Of a stretch of DNA of 64,000 nucleotides, positions 36,417 through 48,880 are shown piece by piece (positions within the stretch are counted from its first letter, which is position 1; the number at the start of each line of letters is the position of its first letter). The translations under genes were made by a program, and so were the position numbers. The stretch lies in contig NC_045146.1 in assembly GCF_008831285.2 (NCBI RefSeq), positions 6,522,972 to 6,586,971 of the forward strand. The letters run 5' to 3'. The notes beneath the pieces were generated by a model. The model saw only the letters and a list, made by a program, of their open reading frames with translations, searched no databases and was not told the origin of the DNA. Origin of the DNA: Nymphaea colorata. Taxonomy: Eukaryota > Streptophyta > Magnoliopsida > Nymphaeales > Nymphaeaceae.

Positions 36417-39207
36417 CTACAGACGCGGACAGGACAAGATACATTAAGCAATTGACTTTCTTAAAGCATGCATGGAAACAGAACATGTAAGTGGAGACTA
36501 GAGGTCCACACAAAAAACGCAAAACTGAAATGCAGACCTCAGCCTTTACATGAAGGATCTCCAGCAGCTCGTAAGGAGCCAGCGAGTTAGATCGCTGCTG
36601 AATGGTCTTCACAGCATGGTCTGCTGCTTCTTTTACAATAGGGTCATGTGCCGGCACCATTCGCCACCCTGACCCACGTTGGTCTAGTTTACAGAAACCA
36701 GACTATCACTATAGTTCCATTTCCTTACCAACATATCAAACATAAGAAAACATGATTTCATGTTTTCTGAAAGCAAAGCGATGCACACAGCAGCTCCCTT
36801 ATGGTATGAATGGACAAGCGAACATTTAACAAGTAATAACCCAAGAGAAAGTAACCACAAACTTTTCTAGGACCAAATGAAACGGTGGACAGGAATGATG
36901 AACTACCAACAAAACAATGATATGGTTCATGAAGGAACAAGCAGGTTCATAACTAGATCAATCAATCAAAAAGTAGAGCATAATTGATGCGCTTCATTTT
37001 TCTGCGAAACAATAAATTGATAACCAAAAGTGACCTAGATATCGAAGATAAATTTGACACTTAAATTTGCAACACTAAAATATATGCTTTATGTAGAGAA
37101 GTGAAAAATGAAAAGGCAGGGCCATCAGAAAAAGAAATGGATTACAGCACTCTCCTATCTGGCATTTATTTAAATGGCGGTAGCTTCCAAAGGCTTGGTT
37201 TTTGCCAATCAAGTTATTACTCATCCTCCAACAAGCTGCAGTGCAGTTTTAGCAGAAAGAAGAAACAAAATACATAGCGTTAAAATCCAGATATCTTCGG
37301 CTTTAATGGATTCTATAACAAACAACTTAATGCCTGCCAAGAAGAGATCCATACACGTGTTTAGATGTCAGCCTAAAACCCTCAAATTGACAAGCTCAAG
37401 TAACTAGAAAACAACTTTGTTTGTCAAAGTAATCTGCAGACCGACCACAAGTGTGGGTGGATCAGTTTTCTTTATGCATTCCACCTTCTGTTTTCAGAAT
37501 GGCACCAACCACATAATTTGTCAGCTAGCTAAACTCCACGTCGAAAGATTTAAACTTAAAGCAAAGGACACAAGTCCTCAAAACTGCAAGTACGAGTTTG
37601 TTGAGTCGTGCACTAATCACTACGAAAAAGTTAGGAACCTGACTACCGTCAAACTTGCACAGGTAATGCTTGGCAGCCGATTGAAGAGCAAGAACAAACA
37701 ACCATCCAACCGTTGAGATAAAATATGGCAATCCTAGGTATTCAGCTTAAATGCTAACCTTGTTTGACACCAAGATCGGAACTGGTAAAAGCGGAAACGG
37801 TAACAGGTTTAAACTCCTGCAACTCTTTGAAGTTCATCCATGGTTTCACCCAGACCTTTGCTTCATAAAGATGCTTCTGTCCACCATCAGCTGCCTCGAT
37901 GGTCAGATGGTAGAGGGTACCGGCCACCACTTGCTCCTTCGCCTTCACAACTTTGTCGAATTGAAGAAGAGCATTCTACACCATAATACACAAGTTAGAT
38001 GAGAAATGACACTCACGTGATCGAAAAGACGGAATACAATCAATTAAGTAGAGATAGAAGAGGTTACTGAGCGGCAGTAACACAGAGGCAAAGATGAACA
38101 GGATAAAATAAATATGAAATAAACAACATGGTATAAAAACCAATTTGCATCACTCAGATGATGTTACTGCCACCGCCGGAAACCACAAAACCAAACAGTG
38201 GCTCATAAATCCCCTCACTGTTAGAGTTATATAAAATGAATATAATAAAAAATCTGCTTAACAAGCCAAACCATCCACAACACAAATTATTTCAATAAAA
38301 AGATTTAGGTATATAGATGGTAAAACCATGTAAAAAGATAGAGCGAACGTAACCTGAACAAAGAAATGAATGAGATATTTAAAACATTTAAAAAAGAAGG
38401 TGGCCTACAAGCACATTCCAACCTTAAAACTGTAAGTTCTAGGGGCAAATTCCAAACAAAAGACAAGCTCAAATAGGAAGCCAACATCTATCAGAGCAAA
38501 GTAACAGTAATTAACAGACAGGAACTCCTCCAGAAACGAAGAGTCAGAATAGTTGAAAGCTCTAACACAAAAAAGAAAGCCTAACGTAAGAGAATTTAAA
38601 CTCATCACAGTTGACCAAACAGAGTTCCCAAACCAAAAATAACTCAAATTCACGGTAAAAGGAACCGAAGTAAAATTGAAACATGCAAAAAGATTCAAAC
38701 AAGGAAAGCCAAAAACAAAGAAAAATGTCAAAACAAGAAGAACTACGATCAACCAGAAGTAAATTAACCGCAAAAAGAACAAAAACGATGATCAAGATAA
38801 GGAATGAAAAACCAAAAATCATTCAAACGTTGAGAAAATAAACAAAAGACCATTAAGATTCGGCCGGAGCAAGAAAAACGTAAGCCAAACCAAAATCAGA
38901 AAACAAAATCCAACACCAAATCAAGACCTCCATGAATCAAAGAAAGATCCCATCTAAAAGGTCAAGGGATTGAAATCAACAGATGAAGAATAAAAGAAAA
39001 CCCAAACGCCAACCATCCGGTCAGAGCAAGAAAGAAGGGATATACCTCCTTCTTGTTGTGCTCCTCCACAGCAAACCGCCCGAGATCGGAGATCTCGAGG
39101 CTGTTCTCACTCGGAATGTCCTTTGGCGCTCCAGTCATCGCCATAGCAACCACCAATTGCGCCACCACCAACAGGAAAAGAAGAGAAGATCCGATGGCCT
39201 TGCTCAT
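36279..39207 (-). CDS. CYS6: Phytocystatin with C-terminal extension (four exons)
   Basis: Inhibitor of papain-type cysteine proteases, probably secreted. Exons: 39046-39207, 37759-37975, 36538-36683 and 36279-36416. All introns are GT-AG, phases are consistent, and the total is 663 nt for 220 residues. Exon 1 begins with a hydrophobic signal peptide (residues about 1-23) and ends with [13 protein letters not shown], the plant-specific LARFAV-type motif. Exon 2 has EQVVAG, the central wedge loop that enters the protease active site, and VKPWMNF, the conserved Trp loop. Exons 3-4 encode the C-terminal cystatin-like extension with [18 protein letters not shown]. The SNSL motif is the legumain-binding element known from these extended cystatins. 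The usual N-terminal GG pair is reduced to one Gly in MTGAPKD. The symbol follows the Arabidopsis extended cystatin; orthology is inferred. Confidence 0.95.
36538..36683 (-). CDS. CYS6: Cystatin exon 3 (start of extension)
   Basis: Acceptor AAACTAG|ACC, donor GAG|GTCTGC. Encodes [20 protein letters not shown] and the SNSL motif. Intron 3 is only 121 bp (36417-36537). Confidence 0.9.
37759..37975 (-). CDS. CYS6: Cystatin exon 2
   Basis: Acceptor ...GTGTAG|AATGC, donor CAAG|GTTAGC in phase 1. Encodes [19 protein letters not shown] through LGVKQ. Without splicing the frame would stop two codons later, which supports the donor. Intron 2 is 36684-37758. Confidence 0.92.
39046..39207 (-). CDS. CYS6: Cystatin exon 1
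   Basis: ATG at 39207 is the first Met and opens a signal peptide. The exon ends at GAG|GTATAT in phase 0. Intron 1 runs 37976-39045 (1070 bp). Confidence 0.93.
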
Positions 39208-39301
39208 CTCTTCGACCCTCTCGCCCCCTCTTTATGCTGCCATATCTCTCTACCCCCCATCACCCCCATCTCTCTTATTTTTGGTCATCCCAACAGATGG
39301 A

Positions 39302-39307
39302 CACGTG
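39302..39307 (-). promoter_or_regulatory. G-box/ABRE core upstream of cystatin
   Basis: CACGTG in the context GCCACGTGTC on the gene's strand, about 95 bp before the start codon. This context is the classic abscisic-acid response element bound by bZIP factors. Function here is inferred from position and sequence only. Confidence 0.6.
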
Positions 39308-39309
39308 GC

Positions 39310-40267
39310 AGAAATCGGCACTCCCCGCCAGAGTAGATATTTTTCTTTTCCTTAGTTGCTAAGGCTTGACCAATTTTTAGAAGAACCCTACTCAACAAAG
39401 CGTTCTTTGGTCGTTAAATATTTATTTGTGAGTTCCGAAGATCATATTCTCAATACTTTGTATCCGCGAATCCCTCTTGTGTCTTACTCAAATGGCATAC
39501 AGATTTGATTTCATGGCTATTTCAATTGTGCCATGTATCAACTGTTTTTTTAATATATCTTAAAATTTTTTAATTATCCATTATTTTTTGTTTTCTTTTA
39601 ATAACTTTTTGATATGTTTTTCGATTCCAATCTATCCAGTTGAGCCAGTGAATCGGTCCATTCACTCAATGGGCAGCTCCCCTGATTCGTTTACAAATCA
39701 AATCCTACAACAGTGAATTTAACATATTTGTAATGTTTAAAGTCGTATTTTGATAATATTTTCATAAAATAACTTTATTTTCTTCACTATCAAATTGTGA
39801 TAGAATACGTGCTCTTGATGTTTTAGTACACAATTTTGCACATTGAAATAAGGTTATTTTTGTTAACTTACCTTTGCCATTGGTTGACTTGATTCAATGA
39901 TTTTAAGGTTGTGAACACTTAGATACACTTGAGAGAGAGAAAGAGATTTGATCTAAAGTTATGTTTATCATCTTTGCAACCCTTCAATAAATTGAACATA
40001 AAATTCACAAACATTTGAAAAATGGAAACAGAATGAGTACAACTTTAGAGTGGTTCGAGTTTTTGTATCCCCTGTTACCTGTTTTTCGAATGTCTAATAA
40101 ACTGATCTAAAAGCCAAAATAAGTATGCAAATGAAAATCAGGGACAAAAATAATATTGGCCCACACAACACACTGAAATTTGATCGGTCAAAACTCATGA
40201 ATTTATTTCAGAAAAGCTTGAATGCCTAAAACATTATTTTGTAAAGAAGCTAGATTGAGTATATCCA
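39310..40267. other. Cystatin upstream region; no gene seen
   Basis: AT-rich with no recognisable frame. It probably contains the distal promoter of the cystatin gene, followed by the edge of the plastid-derived insert. Confidence 0.4.
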
Positions 40268-40395
40268 TATCCAAAAATTAGACAAAGAACATTTCAGCGA
40301 CGCTCTCTCTAAGATAGTGGCCAGAACGTTATGCCTTTCATGGTGGTCGAAACTTGCCCGACAGCGAATTTTGCTACCGTAGGACCGTTATAGCT
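40268..40395 (-). pseudogene. Plastid 23S rRNA fragment (domain V) in nuclear DNA
   Basis: The minus strand contains CTATAACGGTCCTACGGTAG, then AAATTCGCTGTCGGGCAAG, then CGACCACCATGAAAGGCATA, then the AGAGAGAG...TGAAATG run. These align in order with the highly conserved plastid/bacterial 23S segment (ACTATAACGGTCCTAAGGTAGCGAAATTC...). Substitutions show decay. It is joined directly to the ycf2 fragment, which is not the order in plastid DNA. Confidence 0.85.
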
Positions 40396-41695
40396 GTGAC
40401 CATTGTTCATCGAGACTTCGGACGCTGGTCTTTCGCATCTTAATGTATGTAGTTGATTTATGCATACTATTAGAGAGGGATCCAGTTTTTGGACAACAAT
40501 CCCTAGGAGTAATAGACTGAGGGACAAGTAACTCGACTTATTCACATACAAAATCATGAATGTTTGGGGATTTCATATTATGTTGGGAGACTTTGCTTTT
40601 GCTAATTCTAATGGAAGGGTGATCTGAAATTGGTCGATTTTTTTACGTCATATACACAATTAGCACATTTAACATAGTTAGCAGCTCTGAATCAAGGTCA
40701 TCATCAGCATGATCATCAATATCAATATCATCTCAATAATCAACGTCGATATCATAAAAAAGATAACGTTTATTGTCATCCAAGAACTTGTTCAAAACTA
40801 CCATAATGAATAAAACATCGGAGTTTATCACTTGGTATTTGACAACATATAATCATCCACTTGCTATAAAAACTATCACAAAAAATGCCCCTAAATAGGG
40901 GTAGGACCAAGCTGAGCGAAAAGATGATATGAGAAATTAGAACTATTAGACCCACATAGGATTTGTGAATAAATAATTGTCTAATAATGAGCAGTGAATA
41001 TCTGTCTTTCTGCTAAACAGGATCTATTAAATACATTATTCATTAGATACCATTTTAGTGTCAGCTAAGTATTATAAGTAATGGATCATGGTTGTTCAAT
41101 CATATGATAATTAGAGTCATTCTTTGATAAATGATCACTTTGAGTCAGACTCAATAATAGAATTTGACCAATCCTTTCTTCTGTCATTAAGGTAGAGAAC
41201 AAAACTAAGAACTCTCTTTCTTTATCATCTATCCAATCACTGTTTGCAACATTGGATTTTATTTGATCACCAATTCAATCAGTGTTTATGTTTTTTTTTA
41301 TGAATGTATAGAACAACTTAGATGTCTCATATTTCTTGAAAAGTAATTGAATTGATGAGATTTGGTACCATATTTATGAGATAGATGATACCGATGACAT
41401 TGATATTCAAATCTTTCAACATGCTATTGAGAACGTATTGATTTGATCCCATAAGTAAGACCACCACTCAATAGCATGTCGCCACCAGAAGTAAAACTTT
41501 GTATTTCTTCTAAAAAATCTCCTAATTGTTCCAAAGTAACTAGAAAGAAATTCGTTAACGATTCAATTCATTTAAGTAGAAGATATCTATCAAGAAGTTT
41601 TCAGAACTCAATCATGTATGAAAGAATCATCAAAGATTTACTTAGAGGTGGATTGGGCTACATAAAGCTCCAAGCAAAACATGTTTTCAATCCCT
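40396..41695 (-). pseudogene. ycf2: Plastid ycf2 fragment in nuclear DNA (NUPT)
   Basis: From 41690 down to about 40430 the minus strand tracks ycf2 in order. It shows a region like KSLMIPSYMIELRKLLDRY, then [95 protein letters not shown] and a repeated Asp-Ile/Asp stretch. These match the plastid protein between SLMIPSYMIEL and the NESNYLSLGLLVN region. Stops, indels and a roughly 50-bp deletion near 40490 show it is non-functional. The plastid protein is a large AAA-type inner-envelope motor component. Confidence 0.9.
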
Positions 41696-42074
41696 AAATC
41701 CCAAAATCTCTAAGAAATGAAGAAACAAAATAAGAAAAAGGAACAACATCATCACAACATTAAAATTTTAAAACATTCAATCACAGGTCAGGCTAATCGG
41801 CAAACATGTACTGCACAAGCTCAAAGACACAGCAACTGGACCCCCAAAATTGATACCCACAACTCACAGACTAAAAGAACCAATGATAGGAAACAAAGAT
41901 TCAAATGAGGAGAGATGTGTGGCCTGGCTCAAGCCCGACTCCTTATGGGGCCGAGATGGCTCGATGCCTACCCTTAACGATACAATGTATTGGACCATGT
42001 CCAATGAGGGAACAGATGATTTCGCCATGCAAACCAGGATATAGAAATCTACATATTCTCCCTCCCTCTCCCTC

Positions 42075-42112
<38 letters not shown>

Positions 42113-42264
42113 CAAATGGATGGTTGAGGGAAAAACATAGAGAAAAAGGTAAAAACTAATACTACATGATGAAAATGTTCATCACCTTTTTATTCTTGTT
42201 TTTCTCTTAACTATCTATCATGTTGGATTGGACAATCATGGTTAGATGGCTAACCATTCAATTT

Positions 42265-42308
<44 letters not shown>

Positions 42309-43142
42309 AACAACTCTCTAACAGTTCATTCCTTATGAATTATCATTATGTGAAATATGTTGAGCCATCCATCTCACTTTGACAAGATTTTACCATGTTT
42401 TCATATTCAAAGGATCAGATAGAAAAATAATAGTTATATAGATGTGATACATATATGATTAAAAACATATGGAACAGTATAACGTCCATGCTTTTAGACA
42501 TGCAAAACAAGTTGTAGACGACAACGCTTTGGCTTATGAGGGTGATTTGATGGCTTGAGTTAGAGATTGCTCATAACTTCCTATTTTGCTTGACCTCTTC
42601 TTGGTTAGGCCGGTAGAATATATATTAATGGCGTGCTGGTATAGTCTTGGTTCAAGCCAAACCAACTCAGGCTAGGTCGCAATAGCCACAAAAAAGGGGG
42701 CTAGACTGATGAGAATGGCCCTGTTATCAAGAGGGCACGAATATTGCTGCAGATAATGTTGGGTGACATGGAGGTCTGCTGTGGCAGGCCGGCAAAGCTC
42801 TTAGCCGTAAAAGAAGTTGTAAGGATGTTGTCCACACGAAGCAGGGTCAGAACCAGAAAATTTGCTCAGAAATATCAATATAAAAATAAAAAGCTTTTTA
42901 TGCTCCTCTATGTGCGCAATTGCCCACACATACCTGCCTCCTCCCCGGACACAAACAATGTAATGCGGTGAGGAGAAGGATCTTGGGGAAATTATTGAAA
43001 TAGAACTGAGGCAGTTTACCAAGGGCCAAGATGGTCTTGCAACAGGCAAATTATTAATAGTGGCTCCTTTGACTAGATAGCAGTAGGAAGGGATAGGAGC
43101 TTTCTTACATTCCCAAAGAAAGTCATTCTACTTGATACTTTG
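41696..43142. other. No gene recognised; AT microsatellites
   Basis: Contains (TA)n at 42078-42109 and 42270-42304. The second is flanked by TTTCTTTT and AAAAGAAA, making a hairpin-like palindrome. Near 41917-41985, words such as GGCCTGGCTCAAGCCCGAC and GATGCCTACCCTTAA resemble the end of a short hAT-like element, without a confirmed partner. Confidence 0.4.
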
Positions 43143-43150
43143 GTGATGGA

Positions 43151-43460
43151 TAGTAGTGGAGCAAGATTTTTCTGGTTAAAGGGCATTAATAGTTAGATCT
43201 TAAACTTTAAAAGGCACACATATATAAACAAATAAAAGTTGTATATATAACAATAGAAAATAATGCAATTTTGCGGGTTGGCTGGGGCGGAGGCAGGTGT
43301 GGCCAATTGCCCCTCACAGGCCCATTAAAAATGTTTATTTTCATATTAATATTTTGTGGTAGTTTTTCTCATTTTATATATTGTTGCCTCCTAAATATTT
43401 AAAATGATATAACTCTTAATCAAAATTTTCTAGCTCCACCCTGCGTACCCTCCGCCACTG
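43151..43460. mobile_element. Short non-autonomous hAT element (MITE) with 8-bp target duplication
   Basis: Flanked by identical GTGATGGA at 43143-43150 and 43461-43468. The ends are TAGTAGTGGAGC and, reversed, CAGTGGCGGAGG, an imperfect terminal inverted repeat. An 8-bp duplication and C/TAGxG ends are hallmarks of hAT transposons. No coding sequence. The inner ends (AGAAAATTTTGA) match those of the element at 53382-53595. Confidence 0.8.
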
Positions 43461-43468
43461 GTGATGGA

Positions 43469-45840
43469 TGTCCCTCCCGTTGGGTGAAACGTAACCTTTT
43501 CACAATGTTTCAGTGTCGCACTAGGTCTATGGTAGCAGTTGGGTCGCCATGTATAGGTGAAAATAGGCAAAGCATGAGTGAGAAGGCAGACGTTTGCAGC
43601 TGCTAAGGACGGCATGAATTGTCAGTCAGCATGGACACCCTAGTGTTGGCCTGGCCATGTGTGAAGGCGATGGAGATATAAACAACCCAAAATTTTCAAT
43701 TTGCTCATTCCTCATCATTTTCCTATATTTTAAGCCATTTTTTAAATATTTTTCAGTTATTTTCCACTTATTTTCTAACTATTTTCGAATTATTTCTCAA
43801 AACACATTTCCAACGTCTCTTTCAACATTTTTTATATTTTTTCTACAATTTTTCTACCGCTTCGCCAGAATGATTTCAAATTGAACTTAGTATGTGTCTT
43901 ATCTCACAAGACCACCACTTAATTTGGTTCCCAGAGTTCAATTTCGATCTGTCTTGACCTCGGTATACTAGCCCTTGATCCACTGTCCATTCAAGATCTA
44001 CAAGCCATCTTCCGCATTAGATCTAGTTTCCCTTTCTAAGTCATGAGTTTATATCACTAGAGCTCCTTGATCTCAAATCACCTTTACACCTAAATTTAGA
44101 TCCTCTCAAGCCCATCTACCTTTCCCACCGCAGACCTCTCAAGGTCAAATAAACAACAAAACAGTGGATCGTGCTTGAAATTGGGATTGGTACTTGCATT
44201 GGCTTGACAGACGTTAAGTTATGCATATCTATATTGGATCTTGGGTTATAACCAGCAACATTGGACCTCTACCCACGTCACAGATTTAGATACTAGACAA
44301 GACCCATGCCTTCAAAATTTTTGAGATAAGGCCTATTTTGGAACCCATTCAAAAAGCGAGTTTGGGTTCCAATGGAATTTTGGAAGCTTATACGTATTTT
44401 TCTTCAAAAATGGATGCGTAGAAAACCTTATATCATATCCACATAAGAATAGGAGGGAGCTATGGAGACATTTTTGCAATTAGGGTTGTCCTTTTTGCTT
44501 ACAAAGGACAAAATAATAATTATGTTTCGTCTTCTTCTAGCGTGGAGGAAGAGTATGTGGATTGGCTGAGACTTACCATGTACCAACCACCATGGAATAT
44601 GCACAAGAAAGGTTATGTCAAGCAGTTTTGGAGTTTCGTCCCTTCCCGCCTACCAAAATGGAAGATAAGATAAGTCGAGCGTGTGGAACTTCTCATTCAT
44701 GTACCTTGGATCTGAAAGTTCCGAAGTCTGCCATGCCATATTTGCAGATTAGGATCTCCATTCGTTTCACCTGCCTTGCTGAGAATTTTGAGTGGCTTCA
44801 CTTTCATATTACAAAAGGCTTCCAAGATGCCCATTTGGGGACATTGAGTGAATGAATAAATTTTAAGTTTCGGTGTTTAATCTCTTCTTTTTTGCCAATG
44901 AGATCCGACAAGACATTGCCTTAATTTTCTGTTCATCAATGGAGACGATCGGAGGATAGTCCCTCCCGTCAACAGTTGAACGTTCCCAACGTACATCTTG
45001 CTCCTCCAGTAACTAGCTAAGCTCTCTTGGTCACTTAACTCTTCTATGTTGAGCGTCTTGGATGCTACTCGGGCACCACAAGCTCTCTCCTTCCCAAAGA
45101 TCATTGACAGGCACCATGGAGGCCCTTTAGTGCAAGCTCACCACAATATTGTGTAAAAGGATGGGTATTGGGACCGGTACCGGATGGATAGTTGGGTACT
45201 CAGCCCATGATGGGCTGGACTTGGCTGGCTATTTGACCTCTGGGCCAGGCTGATAAAAGAAACTCACTAGGCCGGCAGGTCCGCAAAAGGTAGTGGGAGC
45301 CCAACTTGGCCCGGTGTACATAGTTAAACTCCATCTCTCCATTTTTTTTATTTTGTTCTTTTTTTTTTTTTTGCTCTCTCTTTATATATATATATATGGA
45401 CGGCCTGTGAATATTGTTATTAATTTTAATTTTTTTTTTACATCGTTATGCACAATGGTGGAAGGGGGAAAGAAGGAACCCCTCCCCCTTGCCACCTGCG
45501 ACAACACTGGGGCCCGAGCTGTTAAGGCTCCTGTTGAAAGAAAATGAGAGAGGGAGAGAGAAAAGAGGGAGGGAAGAGCGGCACAGGGAAAGGGAAGAGA
45601 TGCAGAGAGAGAGGGAGAAGGGGTTCATCTAGTCAGACGGCTCAGATTTGATGTCGCTGAATGTCTAGTTAAACTAGAGTCAGCATTTAATCTTCTTTGT
45701 CATGATGCCGGTCTCTTGGCATATTGCTGATGACTTCCTTCAGAAACTGTTGACGTGTTGCCAAGTGATCCTTAAAAACTTTGATGTGTACCAAAAGTTT
45801 CAGAGATATATTAGAAAAGAAAATGTTAACGGTTTTAAAT
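43469..45840. other. No gene recognised
   Basis: A 97-residue frame at 44562-44855 (plus) and a 75-residue frame at 44877-45104 (minus) have fairly protein-like composition but match no family I know. A poly-T run lies at 45357-45373 and a purine-rich GAGA tract at about 45543-45625. Confidence 0.3.
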
Positions 45841-45844
45841 AAAG

Positions 45845-46005
45845 ATGGGCATCAAACCCGATAGTGCACAAAGTGGATGGTGGGGCCTGGCCCCATAACT
45901 AAGGAGGCCATGTTTGGGCTGCCAGCAAGGTCTTTGGGCTTGCTCGAGTCCAGCTTTGTCAAGCCTTGGGTGGCCTAACCCGGCCTAATGCCCAGCTCTA
46001 ACTGT
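45845..46005. mobile_element. Possible hAT-like element remnant (GGGCATC ends)
   Basis: The left end GATGGGCATCAAACCCG and right end GGCCTAATGCCCAGCTC are imperfect inverted repeats (TGGGCAT core). The GC-rich GGCCTGGCCC/GGCCTAACCCGGCC interior is typical of a common plant hAT-derived family. No target duplication was confirmed. Confidence 0.45.
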
Positions 46006-48420
46006 GAAAGAGTGCTATTCCAACATTGGCAACTCAACCCTAGCAACCAAGCACTCTCAAGGTGTCATTTTATAACTGTCATGATGAACAAAATGGACAT
46101 GATGCCCTCAACACCACACCTCGGTCATGTCCATTCTATTCATGTGTTCTCTATCATTATTTTATAGTTTTAAAAACAGAATACAATGTCTGTTCTGTCG
46201 GCAATTTTTTTTTTTTGTTTTATCTGTTTGGTCGTCCTGTTTGTTATATCTAGTGTTTGTTTTTTGTTATGTATGTTTTGCCTAATATTTCTGTCTCGTG
46301 TTGTCTGTTCCATCTATTTTGCTTGACGTTTGTTTTTTGTTCTGACTATTCTATTTGTATTATTCAGTGTTTGTATCCTATCTAGTTCTTCCTGTTTTTT
46401 CCTATCTATTTTACCAACTATTGATAACAATGGCATCTTTATTTGGTAATGTTGTTTGTTTTGAAATGTTGCTAACAATGGCAACTTTTTGAATAAAATC
46501 TTAGTTGAGACATAATCATTCCACATAGAAATAGAATTGTGATCATGAAGTTCATTGTTACTTCCATGTATTTGTGTTTGTTGAATACTTTCATCATTGT
46601 GTCATTTGCTCCATCGTCAGTGATCTCATCAGGAAAAAATTATTTGGTATTTCGTTTGTGTTGGATTATAAAATTATGTTGAATGCATGTTGCTCATAAC
46701 TTGAGTGCACAGTCTACTGAATAAGGCGTATGACTTTTCAAAATTTGAAATCTTGCTTAAGCAAACCAAATACATGCTCTACAGTGGTATGTAGAGATAA
46801 GTTTCGATTTCTTCTCTTGTCTCGATTTGCCTTGATTCAATTATATTAAACTCAAAAAGGTGGCATTTGCATTTTCTTTTTTATATCAAATTTTACACAA
46901 TGAGCTTTGTATTATGAATTGCATGTCAATACTCACACAATTAGACTAAAATACAATATTTTAAAGCATGCATTTATCAGATTTAGATCTATTTTCTCAT
47001 GATTTGGATTTTAAAAGTACAAGATCAAGTTAACTGAACTCTTGACTTTGGATTTTGGATCATCAGTCTTAATCACATGATATGATATTCTGACTTTTAT
47101 AGCATCTCCTATTTCAAATTTAGAACAATAGAGACTAGACTCTAGATCTATATGACCTAATTTTGCATGTATCATATTAGATCTTTTATATTTTTTTGCA
47201 TTGATCTATGATGTTTTGGGCATGAACAGACATCAAATTAAATTTTCTTTGTTCATCAATCTTCTTTTGAGATCAATTTAGATTTTAAAAACATACGTGA
47301 TTTCTAACTTAGGGCATGTTTGTTTTCTTAGGTTTTGGATGACATTTGGATTTAAAAATTGGAACATTTAATAAAGTCCTGGCTATGATTACATTTGGTA
47401 AAAGCATTACGAATAGTGAGACCTAGTACCAACAGGTCAGGTCTCGTTGTCATCTCGCATAAGGAATGAAGGCTAGTACAATTAATGATATCCTATTTAT
47501 TATGGTCTGCATGTAAGATTGAAAAGTTTTACTTGTAAAAACTACATAACTTCGGCCTCAGCCTCACCTAGCTGGTGGATGCGCCGACCCGGCTGCCTAT
47601 CTGTGTTCTAGTCGAGCCATCTGAAACCCGGCCAACCACCTTCCTCCATCAAGGCAACTCTCCTTCTTATACTCTTTCCCTTTCTATCTCCCTCATCTTT
47701 TCACCTATGGTTTACTTATATTTGCACCTTCATATAGAAAGAAGAAACATTGTACCGTAACTTAGACTGTGAGTGGGTTATCTTGTATTCAAAGACCTTT
47801 TGCTTCAAAGGTTTTTTGAATGGGACACTTTGTACTTATTTGATTGATGTTGAGTGCAATTAGGGGTCCTAGGGAAAGGTCACACGAGTCTTTCTAGGGA
47901 CGGTGGCAACCTTAGAAAAAAGAGAGGACAGATGTCATACAAAAATCTAAGTAAATAAAGAGGAAATAAGGGAAAGATGAGAGGACATACCTTAGAGAAA
48001 AAGAGAAAGAGAGGTAGGAGACATCGAGTTGATTGAGCTTAGTCAAATAGAAATGGGTTTTAATGGGAATTGATCAAGCTTCGTCAAATTGATATTAGTC
48101 TTAAATATTAGGCTCAATAGATCTAGATTACTGAGTCAAAAATTGGACTAGGTTTGAGTTAGGGTTTGACCTGGGCTTGATCTGGGTTGATTTATATTAG
48201 GCAAGCCAAAATGACTTAGCTTTGAGTTTGTTTCGGTCAAGGTTGCAAACTAAATCCAGTGAGCGAGCTAAACTTGGTTTTGATTGAAAAGGTTCACTTG
48301 TTTGCAACACTGTAAATTAGACATGTATTAAAGAACTGAGTTGGGTAGGCCCAGCAAAACTAAACTTGGCAATTTTAAGCAAACACAGGATCTAGGTTTA
48401 CATAAGGCTAAGAATTGGAG
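46006..48420. other. No gene recognised; pyrimidine-skewed tract
   Basis: Between about 46170 and 46430 the plus strand is strongly T-rich, with TGTTT, TGTCTGTT and TCTAT words repeated irregularly. The rest shows no coding or repeat structure I can support. Confidence 0.35.
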
Positions 48421-48434
48421 TTCATGGACCCCTG

Positions 48435-48880
48435 TGAAGCTGTATTTGACAAGTTTCACTCATTTGAGGTTTCCAATGTGTATCAGGACTATTTTAGGTA
48501 GGTTTTAGGAAACTAAGTTCATTGGGTCATACTAGGTTTAAATTACACAAGTAGTAGCAAAACAAATGATTTGGGATTACTAGAGCTATATTTGGCAATT
48601 TCAGTAAAGTCAGGATCTATAGGCCTTGTTGAAGCTATTTTTGGCAATTTTGAGAAACTATGGTTTTGAGGGCCCTACCAAAGCTATTTTAGGTAGGATT
48701 TTGAAAGTTAGGATTTTTGGTTTCCTAGACGCTATTATTGGCTAGTCTAGTTGCCTTGGGATTTGTGGGTCATATAAAGCTATTTTAGGCAACTTTTGGA
48801 AAGAAAACAAATTTGGGCCTCATCCAGTCTATTTTTGGCAGGTTACACTTTGTGTGTTCACGAATCTATATTAGACAAGG
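48435..48880. repeat. Degenerate minisatellite, 48-50-bp period
   Basis: The motif GCTATTTTTGGCAA (variants GCTATTTTAGG, GACTATTTTAGG) recurs at about 48439, 48487, 48584, 48633, 48683, 48731, 48779 and 48829. Each is separated by a G/A-rich spacer ending in GGGCC-like words. One unit near 48535 is nearly unreadable. The period is not a multiple of three, so it is not coding. Confidence 0.8.

Noticed and set aside
38305-38822. Hydrophobic Phe/Leu-rich frames on the minus strand
   Set aside because: They lie inside cystatin intron 1 and arise from T-rich intron sequence.
45540-45630. Arg/Glu-rich frame resembling a nuclear protein
   Set aside because: It is a direct reading of a GAGA-type purine repeat.
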